The position numbers and the translations under genes were made by a program. A DNA stretch of 64,000 bases from Streptomyces termitum (GTDB lineage Bacteria > Actinomycetota > Actinomycetes > Streptomycetales > Streptomycetaceae), in contig NZ_BMUL01000005.1 in assembly GCF_014650175.1 (NCBI RefSeq), positions 331,969 through 395,968 of the forward strand, in the 5' to 3' direction. Below, in pieces: positions 28,821 through 37,619 of this stretch (within the stretch, counting starts at the first letter, position 1; each line of letters starts with the position of its first letter). The notes under the pieces are model-generated. The model ran no database searches. It was not told the DNA's origin and saw nothing but the letters and a program-made list of their open reading frames with translations.

Positions 28821-28945
28821 CGCACTCCGGGGTCGGTGTAATTCCGAACCGGCGGTATAGTCCGCGACCCGTCCGCAAGCCAGCGGCCGGTTGACCAGGT
28901 GAGATTCCTGGACCGACGGTGAAAGTCCGGATGGGAGGCAGTGCG
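28821..28945 (+). ncRNA. FMN riboswitch (RFN element)
   Basis: Conserved RFN blocks appear in order: CTCCGGGGTCGGTG, ATTCCGAACCGGCGGTATAG, CCGCGACCCG, GAGATTCCTGGACCGACGG, AAAGTCCGGATGGGAG. The P1 stem closes with CGCACT (28821-28826) pairing AGTGCG (28940-28945). FMN binding should shut down the downstream riboflavin genes. About 180 bases of expression platform separate it from ribD. Confidence 0.95.
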
Positions 28946-28985
28946 CGGCGGGCGACCCCTGACAGGGGTGTGCCGGCCGTACGTC

Positions 28986-29004
28986 CGCTGGTGACCGGCG
29001 TTTT
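28986..29004 (+). terminator. candidate terminator in the FMN riboswitch expression platform
   Basis: CGCTGG-TGA-CCGGCG forms a six-pair stem (one G-U) followed by TTTT. It lies inside a longer inverted repeat, GGTGTGCCGG (28967-28976) and CCGGCACACC (29037-29046), which could act as the competing long-range pairing. FMN-dependent premature termination is the natural reading. Confidence 0.5.
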
Positions 29005-29124
29005 CCCGTCGGCGCACCCGGGGACCTCCGGCCGTACCGGCACACCCGTGCGCAGCTGTCGTACCCGCTCTCTGTCGACATCGACAGGCCCCGGAGTCCG
29101 TGCCCGAAGAGGCAGGAGGACCCG

Positions 29125-30201
29125 GTGGACCGGCAGGCCGACATCACCGCCATGCGACGAGCCGTGGAGCTCGCCGCCCGTGGACTCGGCGCCACCAGCC
29201 CCAACCCCGTCGTCGGCTGCGTCGTCACCGACGCCTCCGGCCACGTCGTCGGCGAAGGCTGGCACCAGCGCGCCGGCGGCCCCCACGCCGAGATCCACGC
29301 CCTGCGCGCGGCCGGCGTCCTGGCCCGCGGCGGCACCGCCTACGTCACCCTCGAACCCTGCAACCACACCGGCCGCACCGGCCCCTGCGCCCAGGCCCTG
29401 ATCGAGGCCGGCGTCCGCCGCGTCGTCTACGCCGTCGCCGACCCGAACCCGCGGGCCACCGGCGGCGCCGACACCCTCCGCGCCGCCGGGACCGAGGTCG
29501 AGCGGGGCCTCCTGGAGGACGCGGCCGAGGCCGGGAACCTCCCCTGGCTCACCGCCGTCCGCACCGGCCGCCCCTTCGTCCGCTGGAAGTACGCCGCCAC
29601 CCTCGACGGCCGGATCGCCGCCGCCGACGGCACCTCCCGCTGGATCAGCTCCGCCGCCTCCCGCGCCGACGTCCACCGGCTGCGCGCCGAGGCCGACGCC
29701 GTCGTCGTCGGCTCCGGCACCGCCCGCGCCGACGACCCCCACCTCGCCGTCCGCGGCGTCGAGGGCGCCGTCCAGCCCCTCCGCGTCGTCGTCGACACCG
29801 AGGCGACCGCCGTCCGGCCCGGCGCCCGCGTCCTCGACGACGCCGCCCCCACCCTCATCGCGGTCGCCGAGGACGCCGACACCCCCCTCGCGGACGTCGT
29901 ACGCCTCCCCAGGGCGGCCGGCGGCGGACTCTCCGTCCCCGCCCTCCTCGACGCCCTCCACGCGCGCGGCGTCCGCTCCGTCCTCCTCGAAGGCGGCCCC
30001 ACCCTCGCGGGCGCCTTCCTCGCCGCGGGCGCCGTCGACCAGGTCGTCGGCTACCTCGCCCCGGTCCTCCTCGGCGCGGGCCCCACCGCCCTCGCCGACG
30101 CCGGAATCACCACCCTCACCGAAGCGCTGCGGCTCGACATCACCGAGACCGCGGCCCTCGGACCCGACCTCCGCATCACCGCCACCATCCAGGGAGCCTG
30201 A
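29125..30201 (+). CDS. ribD: riboflavin biosynthesis deaminase/reductase
   Basis: Bifunctional enzyme performing the second and third steps of riboflavin synthesis from GTP: deamination of the pyrimidine, then NADPH reduction of the ribosyl chain. The 358-residue protein has the zinc deaminase signatures GGPHAEIHAL and TLEPCNHTGRTGPC in the first 150 residues, and the reductase domain after about residue 150 with WKYAATLDGRIAAADG, VVGSGTARADDP and LLEGGPTLAGAFL. GTG 29125 follows GCAGGAGGA. First gene of the operon under FMN riboswitch control, two bases before ribE. Confidence 0.95.
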   Translation: MDRQADITAMRRAVELAARGLGATSPNPVVGCVVTDASGHVVGEGWHQRAGGPHAEIHALRAAGVLARGGTAYVTLEPCNHTGRTGPCAQALIEAGVRRVVYAVADPNPRATGGADTLRAAGTEVERGLLEDAAEAGNLPWLTAVRTGRPFVRWKYAATLDGRIAAADGTSRWISSAASRADVHRLRAEADAVVVGSGTARADDPHLAVRGVEGAVQPLRVVVDTEATAVRPGARVLDDAAPTLIAVAEDADTPLADVVRLPRAAGGGLSVPALLDALHARGVRSVLLEGGPTLAGAFLAAGAVDQVVGYLAPVLLGAGPTALADAGITTLTEALRLDITETAALGPDLRITATIQGA

Positions 30202-30203
30202 CC

Positions 30204-30812
30204 GTGTTCACCGGAATCGTCGAAGAACTGGGAGAGGTCGTCGCCGTCGAGGAACTGGCGGACGCCTCCCGCTTCCGCCTGCGCGGCCCCCTGGTCACGG
30301 AAGGCGCCCGGCACGGCGACTCCATCGCCGTCAACGGCGTCTGTCTCACGGTCGTCGAGCACGGCGACGGAGAGTTCACCGCCGACGTCATGGCCGAGAC
30401 CCTCAAGCGGTCCTCCCTCGGCGCCCTCGCGGTCGGCTCCCGCGTCAACCTGGAGCGGCCCATGGCCGTCGGCGGCCGCCTCGGCGGCCACATCGTCCAG
30501 GGCCACGTCGACGGCACCGGCACCGTCCTGGAGCGCACCCCCTCCGAGCACTGGGAGCTCGTCAAGGTCGGCCTCCCCGCCCACCTCTCCCGCTACGTCG
30601 TCGAGAAGGGTTCGATCACGGTCGACGGCGTCAGCCTCACCGTCGTCGAGGTCGCCGACGACTGGTTCACCATCAGCCTCATCCCCACCACCCTCGACCT
30701 GACCACGCTCGGCATCAAGCGGCCCGGCGCCCCGGTCAACCTCGAAGTGGACGTCATCGCCAAGTACGTCGAGCGGCTGCTCGGCGCCGACGCCAAGGAG
30801 AACGAGAAGTGA
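30204..30812 (+). CDS. ribE: riboflavin synthase alpha subunit
   Basis: Dismutates two molecules of 6,7-dimethyl-8-ribityllumazine to riboflavin, the last step of the pathway. The 202-residue protein is two tandem lumazine-binding domains: the first begins [10 protein letters not shown], and the repeat starts near residue 98 with [21 protein letters not shown] and DGVSLTVV are the matching motifs in the two halves. The GTG start is two bases after the ribD stop and the stop overlaps ribM by four bases, so the genes are translated as a coupled series. Confidence 0.96.
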   Translation: MFTGIVEELGEVVAVEELADASRFRLRGPLVTEGARHGDSIAVNGVCLTVVEHGDGEFTADVMAETLKRSSLGALAVGSRVNLERPMAVGGRLGGHIVQGHVDGTGTVLERTPSEHWELVKVGLPAHLSRYVVEKGSITVDGVSLTVVEVADDWFTISLIPTTLDLTTLGIKRPGAPVNLEVDVIAKYVERLLGADAKENEK

Positions 30813-31444
30813 ACTGGCTCAACTCCGAGGCGTTCGCCGTCTTCGGCCAGCACATCCTGTGGTCCGACATGATCGGCAACACCATCGGCCTGATAGCCCT
30901 GGCCCTCGGCTGGCGCCGCTCCATCCTCACCTGGCCCGCCCAGCTCCTCTCCGGCGTCGTCCTCGTCGGCGCCTACGCCTCCGCCCACCTCGCCGGCGGC
31001 GTCGGCAAGCAGCTCCTCGTCATCGGCGTCGCCGCCTGGGGCTGGTGGCAGTGGAACCGCGGCCGGCGGCAGGCCCAGGACGGCTCCATCGCCGTCCGCT
31101 TCGCCACCTGGAAGGAGCGCGGCCTCCTCGCCGGCGGCGCCCTCCTCGGCACCCTCGCCGTCGGCGGCCTCTTCACCCTCGTCCCGTCGCTCTCCTGGAG
31201 CCCCTGGGCCGACGCGTACATCTTCGTCGGCACCCTCGTCGCGATGGTCGCCCAGGCCCGCGGCCTCGTCGAGTTCTGGTTCGCCTGGCTCCTCGTCGAC
31301 CTCGTCGGCGTCCCGCTCGCCTTCAGCAGCGGCCTCGCCTTCTCCGGCCTCGTGTACGTCGTCTACTTCGCCCTCGTCGTCTGGGGCATGCGCGACTGGT
31401 GGCTCCGGTCCCGCACCCCCGTCCTGGAAGGAGCCCCCGCATGA
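30809..31444 (+). CDS. ribM: PnuC-type riboflavin transporter
   Basis: Membrane protein of 211 residues with about seven membrane segments, of the PnuC family. PnuC proteins facilitate uptake of vitamins; members embedded in actinobacterial rib operons (RibM) import riboflavin, and also roseoflavin in Streptomyces davawensis. Visible markers are [21 protein letters not shown] near the N-terminus, [11 protein letters not shown], and the C-terminal [19 protein letters not shown]. The GTG start overlaps the ribE stop (GTGA) and its stop overlaps ribBA (ATGA). NMN transport is unlikely given the context. Confidence 0.88.
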   Translation: MNWLNSEAFAVFGQHILWSDMIGNTIGLIALALGWRRSILTWPAQLLSGVVLVGAYASAHLAGGVGKQLLVIGVAAWGWWQWNRGRRQAQDGSIAVRFATWKERGLLAGGALLGTLAVGGLFTLVPSLSWSPWADAYIFVGTLVAMVAQARGLVEFWFAWLLVDLVGVPLAFSSGLAFSGLVYVVYFALVVWGMRDWWLRSRTPVLEGAPA

Positions 31445-32709
31445 CCACCAGGGACATCGAAGAGTTCGCCCTCGACCCCGTCGAGCAGGCGATCCGGGAC
31501 ATCGCGGCCGGCCGCCCCGTCGTCGTCGTCGACGACGAGGACCGGGAGAACGAGGGCGACCTCGTCATCGCCGCCGAGAAGGCCACCCCCGAGGTCGTCG
31601 CCTTCATGATGACCGAGTGCCGCGGCCTGATCTGCGCCCCCATGGAGCACGACGAGCTGGAGCGCCTCGACCTCCCGCAGATGGTCGAGCGGAACACCGA
31701 GTCGATGCGCACGGCCTTCACCGTCTCCGTCGACGCCGGACCCGAGCACGGCGTCACCACCGGCATCTCCGCCGCCGACCGCGCCACCACCCTCCGCATG
31801 CTCGCGAGCGGCCGGCACCGGCCCGCCGACTTCGTCCGCCCCGGGCACGTCTTCCCGCTGCGCGCCCGCGCCGGCGGCGTCCTCGCCCGCCCCGGCCACA
31901 CCGAGGCCGCCGTCGACCTCGCCCGCCTCGCCGGACTCCGCCCGGCCGGCGCGATCGTCGAGATCGCCGGCGAGGACGGCGTCATGCTCCGCCTCCCCGA
32001 ACTGATCCCCTTCGCCCGCAAGCACGGCCTGACGATCATCTCCATCGAGGACCTGATCGCCTACCGCCGCTCCGCCGAACCCACCGTCCGCCGCGAGGCC
32101 GAGGTCCACCTCCCCACCGCCCACGGCGACTTCACCGCCTACGGCTACCGCTCCACCGTCGACGGCGTCGAACACGTCGCCCTCGTCCACGGCGAGATCG
32201 GCGACGGCACCGACGTCCTCGTCCGCGTCCACTCCGAATGCCTCACCGGCGACGTCTTCCACTCGCTGCGCTGCGACTGCGGCCCCCAGCTCCAGGCGTC
32301 CATGGAACGCATCCAGGAGGCCGGCCGCGGCATCGTCGTCTACCTCCGCGGCCACGAGGGCCGCGGCATCGGCCTGCTCTCCAAGCTGCGCGCGTACGAA
32401 CTCCAGGAGCGGGGGCGCGACACCCTCGACGCCAACCTGGAACTCGGCCTCCCCGCCGATGCCCGCGACTACGCCGCCGGCGCGCGGATGCTCACCGACC
32501 TCGGCGTCCGCAGCCTCCGCCTGATGACCAACAACCCCGACAAGATCGAGGCCCTCACCCGCCACGGCCTCGCCGTCGAGGGCCGCGAGCCGATGCCCGT
32601 CACGGCCGGCGAGCACAACCTCCGCTACCTGCGCACCAAGCGGGACCGGATGGGCCACGACCTGCCCTGGCTCGACGGCTCCCCGGCCCCCACCTGCGGA
32701 AACCAGTAA
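31441..32709 (+). CDS. ribBA: 3,4-dihydroxy-2-butanone 4-phosphate synthase / GTP cyclohydrolase II
   Basis: Bifunctional entry enzyme of riboflavin synthesis. The N-terminal half (about 1-205) makes dihydroxybutanone phosphate from ribulose 5-phosphate, with [14 protein letters not shown] and [17 protein letters not shown]. The C-terminal half opens GTP, with the zinc cysteines in [20 protein letters not shown] and the GTP-binding [11 protein letters not shown]. Total 422 residues, normal for the fusion. ATG 31441 overlaps the ribM stop by four bases. The ribulose 5-phosphate substrate links it to the rpe pathway earlier in the window. Confidence 0.96.
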   Translation: MTTRDIEEFALDPVEQAIRDIAAGRPVVVVDDEDRENEGDLVIAAEKATPEVVAFMMTECRGLICAPMEHDELERLDLPQMVERNTESMRTAFTVSVDAGPEHGVTTGISAADRATTLRMLASGRHRPADFVRPGHVFPLRARAGGVLARPGHTEAAVDLARLAGLRPAGAIVEIAGEDGVMLRLPELIPFARKHGLTIISIEDLIAYRRSAEPTVRREAEVHLPTAHGDFTAYGYRSTVDGVEHVALVHGEIGDGTDVLVRVHSECLTGDVFHSLRCDCGPQLQASMERIQEAGRGIVVYLRGHEGRGIGLLSKLRAYELQERGRDTLDANLELGLPADARDYAAGARMLTDLGVRSLRLMTNNPDKIEALTRHGLAVEGREPMPVTAGEHNLRYLRTKRDRMGHDLPWLDGSPAPTCGNQ

Positions 32710-32767
32710 CCCACCCTTCACCACCCTCCCCATCCTTCATCACCTTTCGTACGGTCCAAGGAGAGAC

Positions 32768-33253
32768 ATGAGCGGCAAGGGCGCACCCGTCCTCAGCGTG
32801 AAGAACTGCGGCGACCTGCGGGTCGCGGTCATCGCGGCCCAGTGGCACGAGAAGATCATGGACGGCCTGGTCGACGGCGCCCTGCGCGCCCTCGCCGAAC
32901 TCGGCATCGACGAGCCCACCCTGCTCCGCGTCCCCGGCAGCTTCGAACTCCCCGTCGTGGCGAAGGTGCTGGCCGGGCGCGGCTACGATGCCGTCGTGGC
33001 ACTCGGCGTCGTCATCCGCGGCGGCACGCCGCACTTCGAGTACGTGTGTCAGGGCGTCACCCACGGCCTCACCCAGGTCTCGGTCGACACCGGCGTACCC
33101 GTCGGATTCGGCGTCCTGACCTGCGACACCGAGGAGCAGGCCCTCGACCGGGCCGGCCTGGAGGGATCCAGCGAGGACAAGGGCCACGAGGCCGTCACCG
33201 CCGCCGTCGCCACCGCGACCATCCTGCGCACGGTGAGCGAACCCTGGCGCTGA
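32768..33253 (+). CDS. ribH: 6,7-dimethyl-8-ribityllumazine synthase
   Basis: Condenses the pyrimidine from RibD with dihydroxybutanone phosphate to form lumazine; the family assembles as pentamers or 60-mer shells. The 161-residue protein contains [19 protein letters not shown], the substrate loop [30 protein letters not shown] with the catalytic His region, and [25 protein letters not shown] precedes the ATG. It is separated from ribBA by 58 bases without a clear terminator, so it is still in the operon, and hisE follows 34 bases downstream. Confidence 0.96.
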   Translation: MSGKGAPVLSVKNCGDLRVAVIAAQWHEKIMDGLVDGALRALAELGIDEPTLLRVPGSFELPVVAKVLAGRGYDAVVALGVVIRGGTPHFEYVCQGVTHGLTQVSVDTGVPVGFGVLTCDTEEQALDRAGLEGSSEDKGHEAVTAAVATATILRTVSEPWR

Positions 33254-33287
33254 GCGGCCCGCCCCCACCCCGTACCCTGAGGACATC

Positions 33288-33569
33288 ATGGCGAACGAAA
33301 CCCGCAAAAGCTTCGAAGACCTCTTCGCCGAGCTGAAGCTCAAGGCCGAGACCGGCGACCCCGCCACCTCCCGCACCGCGGAACTGGTCGGCAAGGGTGT
33401 CCATGCCATCGGCAAGAAGGTCGTCGAGGAGGCCGCCGAGGTCTGGATGGCCGCCGAGTACGAGGGCAAGGACGCGGCGGCCGAGGAGATCTCGCAGCTC
33501 CTCTACCACGTCCAGGTGATGATGGTCGCCCGGGGGATCTCCCTCGACGACGTCTACGCCCACCTCTGA
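33288..33569 (+). CDS. hisE: phosphoribosyl-ATP pyrophosphatase
   Basis: Second step of histidine synthesis, hydrolysing phosphoribosyl-ATP to phosphoribosyl-AMP. The compact 93-residue all-helical protein contains [14 protein letters not shown], the acidic metal site [20 protein letters not shown], and [16 protein letters not shown]. It is a separate protein, as usual in actinobacteria, where HisI is encoded elsewhere. hisG follows 74 bases later. Its position after ribH is conserved in Streptomyces; both pathways draw on ribose phosphates, though no shared control is visible. Confidence 0.95.
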   Translation: MANETRKSFEDLFAELKLKAETGDPATSRTAELVGKGVHAIGKKVVEEAAEVWMAAEYEGKDAAAEEISQLLYHVQVMMVARGISLDDVYAHL

Positions 33570-33643
33570 GCACGACCCTCCCGAGCACCGCTCCCGAAGA
33601 CCGACCCCCTTCCCGCACACTCCCAGGCAAAGGAAGCCACCCC

Positions 33644-34492
33644 ATGCTGCGCATCGCCGTCCCCAACAAGGGTTCCCTCTCCGGACCTGCGTCGGCCATG
33701 CTCCATGAGGCCGGCTACCGCCAGCGCAAGGAGTCCAAGGAACTGGTGGTCATCGACCCCGACAACGAGGTCGAGTTCTTCTACCTGCGGCCGAAGGACA
33801 TCGCCATCTACGTGGCCTCCGGAAAGCTGGACATCGGCATCACCGGCCGCGACCTGCTCCTGGACTCCGGCGCCGGCGCCGAGGAGATCCTCGCGCTGAA
33901 CTTCGGCCGCTCCACCTTCCGCTACGCCACCCGTCCGGGCACCGCCCAGGGCCCGGACGACTTCGGCGGCATGACGATCGCCACCTCCTACGAGGGCATC
34001 GTCGCCAAGCACCTCGCCGACCAGGGGATCGACGCCTCCGTCGTCCACCTCGACGGGGCCGTCGAGACCGCGATCCAGCTGGGCGTCGCCCAGATCATCG
34101 CGGACGTCGTCGAGACCGGCACCAGCCTGCGCAACGCCGGCCTGGAGGTCATCGGCGAGCCGATCCTGAAGTCCGAGGCCATCGTCATCCGCCGCGACGG
34201 CGCCGGCACCGAGAGCCCGCAGGTCCAGCAGTTCCTGCGCCGCCTCCAGGGCGTCCTGGTCGCCCGCTCGTACGTGATGATGGACTACGACTGCCGCGCC
34301 GAGCACCTGGAGCAGGCCGTCGCCCTCACCCCGGGCCTGGAGTCGCCCACCGTCTCCCCGCTGCACAACGAGGGCTGGGTCGCCGTCCGCGCCATGGTTC
34401 CCGCCAAGGACGCGCAGCGGATCATGGACGACCTGTACGAGCTGGGCGCCCGCGCGATCCTCACCACCGCGATCCACGCCTGCCGTCTCTGA
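33644..34492 (+). CDS. hisG: ATP phosphoribosyltransferase, long form
   Basis: First and feedback-controlled step of histidine synthesis, joining ATP and PRPP. The 282-residue length shows the long form with a C-terminal ACT-like histidine-binding domain (from about residue 210, with SPLHNEGWVAVRAMVPAKD). N-terminal markers are LRIAVPNKGSLSGPA and LDIGITGRDLLLDSG; the PRPP loop region is ADVVETGTSLRNAGLEV. AAAGGAAG precedes the ATG. It is followed 33 bases later by the PH-domain gene in the same direction. Confidence 0.96.
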   Translation: MLRIAVPNKGSLSGPASAMLHEAGYRQRKESKELVVIDPDNEVEFFYLRPKDIAIYVASGKLDIGITGRDLLLDSGAGAEEILALNFGRSTFRYATRPGTAQGPDDFGGMTIATSYEGIVAKHLADQGIDASVVHLDGAVETAIQLGVAQIIADVVETGTSLRNAGLEVIGEPILKSEAIVIRRDGAGTESPQVQQFLRRLQGVLVARSYVMMDYDCRAEHLEQAVALTPGLESPTVSPLHNEGWVAVRAMVPAKDAQRIMDDLYELGARAILTTAIHACRL

Positions 34493-34525
34493 CCCCCGCA
34501 CCGCCCCCGGCACCGAGGAACCCCC

Positions 34526-34981
34526 ATGTCCGAGCCGACCACGCCCTCCCTCCCGGTCACCTTCCGGCCGGGCCGCACCCGAGCCGTCCTGCTGACCGTG
34601 GGACTCGCCATGTTCGTGGTGATCACGGTCGTGGCCCTGATGCTGGAACGGCTCGCACCGGGGGAGCGGGTCAGCTTCGTCTTCACCGCCGCCCTCTTCC
34701 TCGGTGTCCTGGTGCTGCTCAGCCGCCCCAAGGTCGTCGCCGACGACGAGGGCGTCACCGTCGTCAACATCACCCGCACCCGGCGCCTCGCCTGGGCGGA
34801 GATCCTCCGCGTCAACCTGCGGCCCGGCGACCCCTGGGTCTTCCTGGACCTCAGCGACGGCACCAGCCTGCCCGCCCTCGGCATCCAGCCGGGCATCGCC
34901 AAGGAGTCCGCGATCCGCGACGCCCGCGCCCTGCGGGCCCTCGCGGACAGCCGGGGCGCCGGCGTCGAGGCGGGCGGCTGA
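34526..34981 (+). CDS. membrane protein with bacterial PH domain
   Basis: A 151-residue protein with two hydrophobic segments (VLLTVGLAMFVVITVVALML and FVFTAALFLGVLVLLS, about residues 18-70) followed by a small beta domain of the bacterial PH type: VVADDEGVTVVNITRTRRLAWAEILRV and WVFLDLSDGTSLPALGI. It comes right after hisG and is conserved there in Streptomyces. Function is unknown. The rib-his transcript probably ends at the palindrome seven bases after its stop. Confidence 0.8.
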   Translation: MSEPTTPSLPVTFRPGRTRAVLLTVGLAMFVVITVVALMLERLAPGERVSFVFTAALFLGVLVLLSRPKVVADDEGVTVVNITRTRRLAWAEILRVNLRPGDPWVFLDLSDGTSLPALGIQPGIAKESAIRDARALRALADSRGAGVEAGG

Positions 34982-34987
34982 CCCGGA

Positions 34988-35009
34988 GGGACGGACCCGG
35001 GTCCGTCCC
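34988..35009 (+). terminator. palindrome at the end of the rib-his unit
   Basis: Perfect 22-base palindrome with arms GGGACGGACCC and complement, followed by CC, beginning seven bases after the PH-domain gene stop. Confidence 0.65.
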
Positions 35010-35052
35010 CCATCCGGGGCCGCCCCCCTGCCACGGGAGGCACCGGCGTGGC

Positions 35053-35212
35053 TAATCTGGAGGCGGTGGTGCCGAGCGCACCACCGCCTCGCCCGTGAGA
35101 AGCCGCCGCCCGCGGCCGGCGAGGCACCCCTTCGACCCGAGGAGTGACTCCCTCCGGCAATGGACGGATCGTCCGGTAGTACCTGCGCCGCCCCCTCTCC
35201 CGAGGCGGCGGC
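35053..35212 (+). promoter_or_regulatory. structured leader of the CNNM/CorC operon
   Basis: A -10-like TAATCT (35053-35058) is followed by a perfect 13-base hairpin (35060-35072 with 35078-35090, loop CGAGC), a small hairpin GGACG-GAT-CGTCC (35164-35176), and GCCGCC pairing GGCGGC immediately before the ATG. The last stem would cover the only ribosome site, GAGG at about 35200. The layout suggests control of translation, plausibly by a metal ion given the CNNM family. No known riboswitch class is recognised. Confidence 0.45.
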
Positions 35213-36553
35213 ATGATCGTCTCTCTTCTGCCGCTCTGCGCGGCCTTCCTCCTCATCCTGGCCAACGGCTTCTTCGTGGCCGCCGAGTTCGGTCTCGTGA
35301 CCGTCGAGCGCGCGGAGGCCGAGCGGGCCGCCGCCGCGGGCGACCGACGCGCCCGCACCGTCGTCTCGGCGCTGCGCGAGCTGTCCTTCCAGCTCTCCGG
35401 CACCCAGCTCGGCATCACCCTCACCTCGCTCATCGTCGGCATGCTCGCCGAACCCGCGCTCGCCTCGCTGCTGCACGCCCCCCTCACCGCCACCGGACTG
35501 CCCCGGGGCGCCGTCTCCGGGGTCGCGGTGGTCATCGGCATGCTGCTCGCCTCGGCGCTCCAGATGGTCGTCGGCGAGCTGGTCCCCAAGAACTGGGCGG
35601 TCTCCCGGCCGCTCCAGGTCGCCCGCTTCGTCGCCGCCCCGCAGCGCCGCTTCTCCGCCGCCTTCCGGCCGGTGATCTCCCTGCTCAACCGGGTGGCGAA
35701 CGGCCTCGTCCGCGCCCTGGGCGTCGAGCCCACCGAGGAGCTGGACTCCGTCCGCACCCCCGGCGAGCTGGAATCCCTCGCCCGGCACTCGGCCCGCGCC
35801 GGCGCCCTGGAACAGGACACCGCCGACCTCTTCGTCCGGACCCTGTCCCTCGGCGGCCTCACCGCCGAGCAGGTCATGACCCCGCGCGTGAAGGTCAGCG
35901 CCCTCCAGTGGGACGCCACCGCGGCCGACGTCCTCAACCTGACCCGCGCCACCGGCCTCTCCCGCTTCCCGGTCTACCGGGAGCGGATCGACGAGATCGT
36001 CGGCATGGTCCACCTCAAGGACGCGCTCGCGGTCACCCCCGGGGCCCGCCCGAGGACCCCCGTCGGCCGGATCGCCGTCCCGCCGCTGCTGGTCCCCGAG
36101 TCGCTGCCCGTCCAGTCGCTCCTGGAGCGACTGCGCCGCGAGCAGCCGATCGCCGTCGTCGTCGACGAGTACGGCGGCACGGCCGGCGTGGTCACCCTGG
36201 AGGACATCGTCGAGGAGCTCGTCGGCGAGGTCCGCGACGAGCACGACACCGCCGCCGACGCCCGCCCCGAGCTGGCCGCCGCGCCCCCCGAGGACGGCCG
36301 GCCCGCCTGGGAGGCCGACGGCTCCTGCCGCGTCCACACCCTGCGCCGGATAGGACTCGACGTGCCCGACGGGCCGTACGAGACGGTCGCCGGGCTCGTC
36401 GCCGACCTGCTCGGCCGCATCCCGGCCCCGGGCGACCGGGCCGAGCTGCCCGGCTGGCGGCTCTCGGTCCGCCAGGTGGACCGCTTCCGGGCCGAGCGGG
36501 TCCGGATCGTGCGCACCGCCCCGGTGCCCGTCCCGGCGGAGGCGGCCCGATGA
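35213..36553 (+). CDS. CNNM/CorC-family (hemolysin-like) membrane protein with CBS pair
   Basis: A 446-residue protein of the DUF21-CBS-CorC architecture, linked to magnesium or cobalt efflux and homeostasis. The DUF21 domain covers residues 1-190 with about four membrane helices and motifs LANGFFVAAEFGLVTV and GELVPKNWAV. The CBS pair spans about 210-340, with VMTPRVKVSALQ and VVVDEYGGTAGVVTLEDIVEELVGEVRDE. The C-terminal CorC/HlyC domain runs to the end. The stop overlaps the next gene by four bases (ATGA). Older annotations call such proteins hemolysins without evidence of lysis. Confidence 0.88.
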   Translation: MIVSLLPLCAAFLLILANGFFVAAEFGLVTVERAEAERAAAAGDRRARTVVSALRELSFQLSGTQLGITLTSLIVGMLAEPALASLLHAPLTATGLPRGAVSGVAVVIGMLLASALQMVVGELVPKNWAVSRPLQVARFVAAPQRRFSAAFRPVISLLNRVANGLVRALGVEPTEELDSVRTPGELESLARHSARAGALEQDTADLFVRTLSLGGLTAEQVMTPRVKVSALQWDATAADVLNLTRATGLSRFPVYRERIDEIVGMVHLKDALAVTPGARPRTPVGRIAVPPLLVPESLPVQSLLERLRREQPIAVVVDEYGGTAGVVTLEDIVEELVGEVRDEHDTAADARPELAAAPPEDGRPAWEADGSCRVHTLRRIGLDVPDGPYETVAGLVADLLGRIPAPGDRAELPGWRLSVRQVDRFRAERVRIVRTAPVPVPAEAAR

Positions 36554-37608
36554 GCACCCTCCAGCTCCTCCTGGCCCTCCTCCTGGTCCTGGCCAACGGC
36601 TTCTTCGTCGGCGCCGAGTTCGCGCTCGTCTCCGTCCGCCGCAGCCAGATCGAGCCGATCCCCGGCGCCCGCGCCAAGCAGGTGCTGTACGGCCTGGAGA
36701 ACCTGCCGCGGATGATGGCCGCCGCCCAGTTCGGCATCACCGTCTGCTCGCTCACCCTCGGCGCGGTCGCCGAGCCGACCGTGGCCCGGCTCCTGGAGCC
36801 GGCCTTCCACGCGATCGGCGTCCCGGACGGCCTGATCCACCCCCTCGGCTACGTGATCGCCCTCGCGGTGGTCGTCTTCCTCCACCTCGTCATCGGCGAG
36901 ATGGTGCCGAAGAACCTGGCGATGGCCGCCCCCGAGCGGACCGCGCTCTGGCTGGCCCCCGCGCTGGTCGGCTTCGCCCGGCTCTGCCGCCCGGTCACCA
37001 CCGCGCTGGGCGCCTGCGCCCGGCTGGTCCTGCGGGCCTTCCGGGTCGAGCCGAAGGACGAGGTGGAGGCCGTCTTCACCAGCACCCAGCTCGGCCGCCT
37101 CGTCGAGGACGCCGGCCAGGCCGGACTCCTCGCCCCGGCCGAGCAGGAGCGCCTGGAGGACGCCCTCGAACTGGGCAGCCGCCCGGTCACCGACGTCCTC
37201 ATCCCGGCCGCCGCGCTGGTCACCGTCCCGCCGTCGGCCACCCCGGAGCGGATCGAGGAGCTGACCGTACGGACCGGCTACTCCCGCTTCCCGGTCCGCG
37301 CCGAGGGCCCGGGGCCCGCCGTCTTCATGGGCTTCGTGCACGTGAAGGACGTCCTGGACCTGGAGGAGCGGGACCGGGCGGTGCCGCAGCGGCTGTGGCG
37401 CCCGATGCCGACGCTCCGCGCGGAGCTGCCGCTGGACGACGCCCTCACGGTGATGCGCCGGGCGGCCACCCACCTGGCGCAGGTCGCGGACGGCTCCGGC
37501 CGGGTCCTCGGCCTGGTCGCCCTGGAGGACGTGCTGGAGACGCTGGTGGGCGAGGTCCGCGACCCCGCGCACCGCACCCGCCCCGTCCCCGCCCCCGTCG
37601 CCGGATAG
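36550..37608 (+). CDS. second CNNM-type membrane protein with CBS pair
   Basis: A 352-residue paralogue of the preceding gene. DUF21 motifs are LANGFFVGAEFALVSVRR and GEMVPKNLAMAAPER, with about four membrane helices. CBS domains span about 200-335 (VTDVLIPAAALVTVP; VLGLVALEDVLETLVGEV). It lacks the C-terminal CorC/HlyC domain that its partner has. The ATG overlaps the upstream stop by four bases, so the two proteins are made in step and may form a heteromer. It is convergent with the AAA+ gene, with 11 bases between stops. Confidence 0.87.
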   Translation: MSTLQLLLALLLVLANGFFVGAEFALVSVRRSQIEPIPGARAKQVLYGLENLPRMMAAAQFGITVCSLTLGAVAEPTVARLLEPAFHAIGVPDGLIHPLGYVIALAVVVFLHLVIGEMVPKNLAMAAPERTALWLAPALVGFARLCRPVTTALGACARLVLRAFRVEPKDEVEAVFTSTQLGRLVEDAGQAGLLAPAEQERLEDALELGSRPVTDVLIPAAALVTVPPSATPERIEELTVRTGYSRFPVRAEGPGPAVFMGFVHVKDVLDLEERDRAVPQRLWRPMPTLRAELPLDDALTVMRRAATHLAQVADGSGRVLGLVALEDVLETLVGEVRDPAHRTRPVPAPVAG

Positions 37609-37619
37609 CGGGCGACGGG

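Noticed and set aside
35213..37608. Hemolysins
   Set aside because: The hemolysin label is historical; DUF21-CBS proteins are membrane proteins of metal homeostasis.
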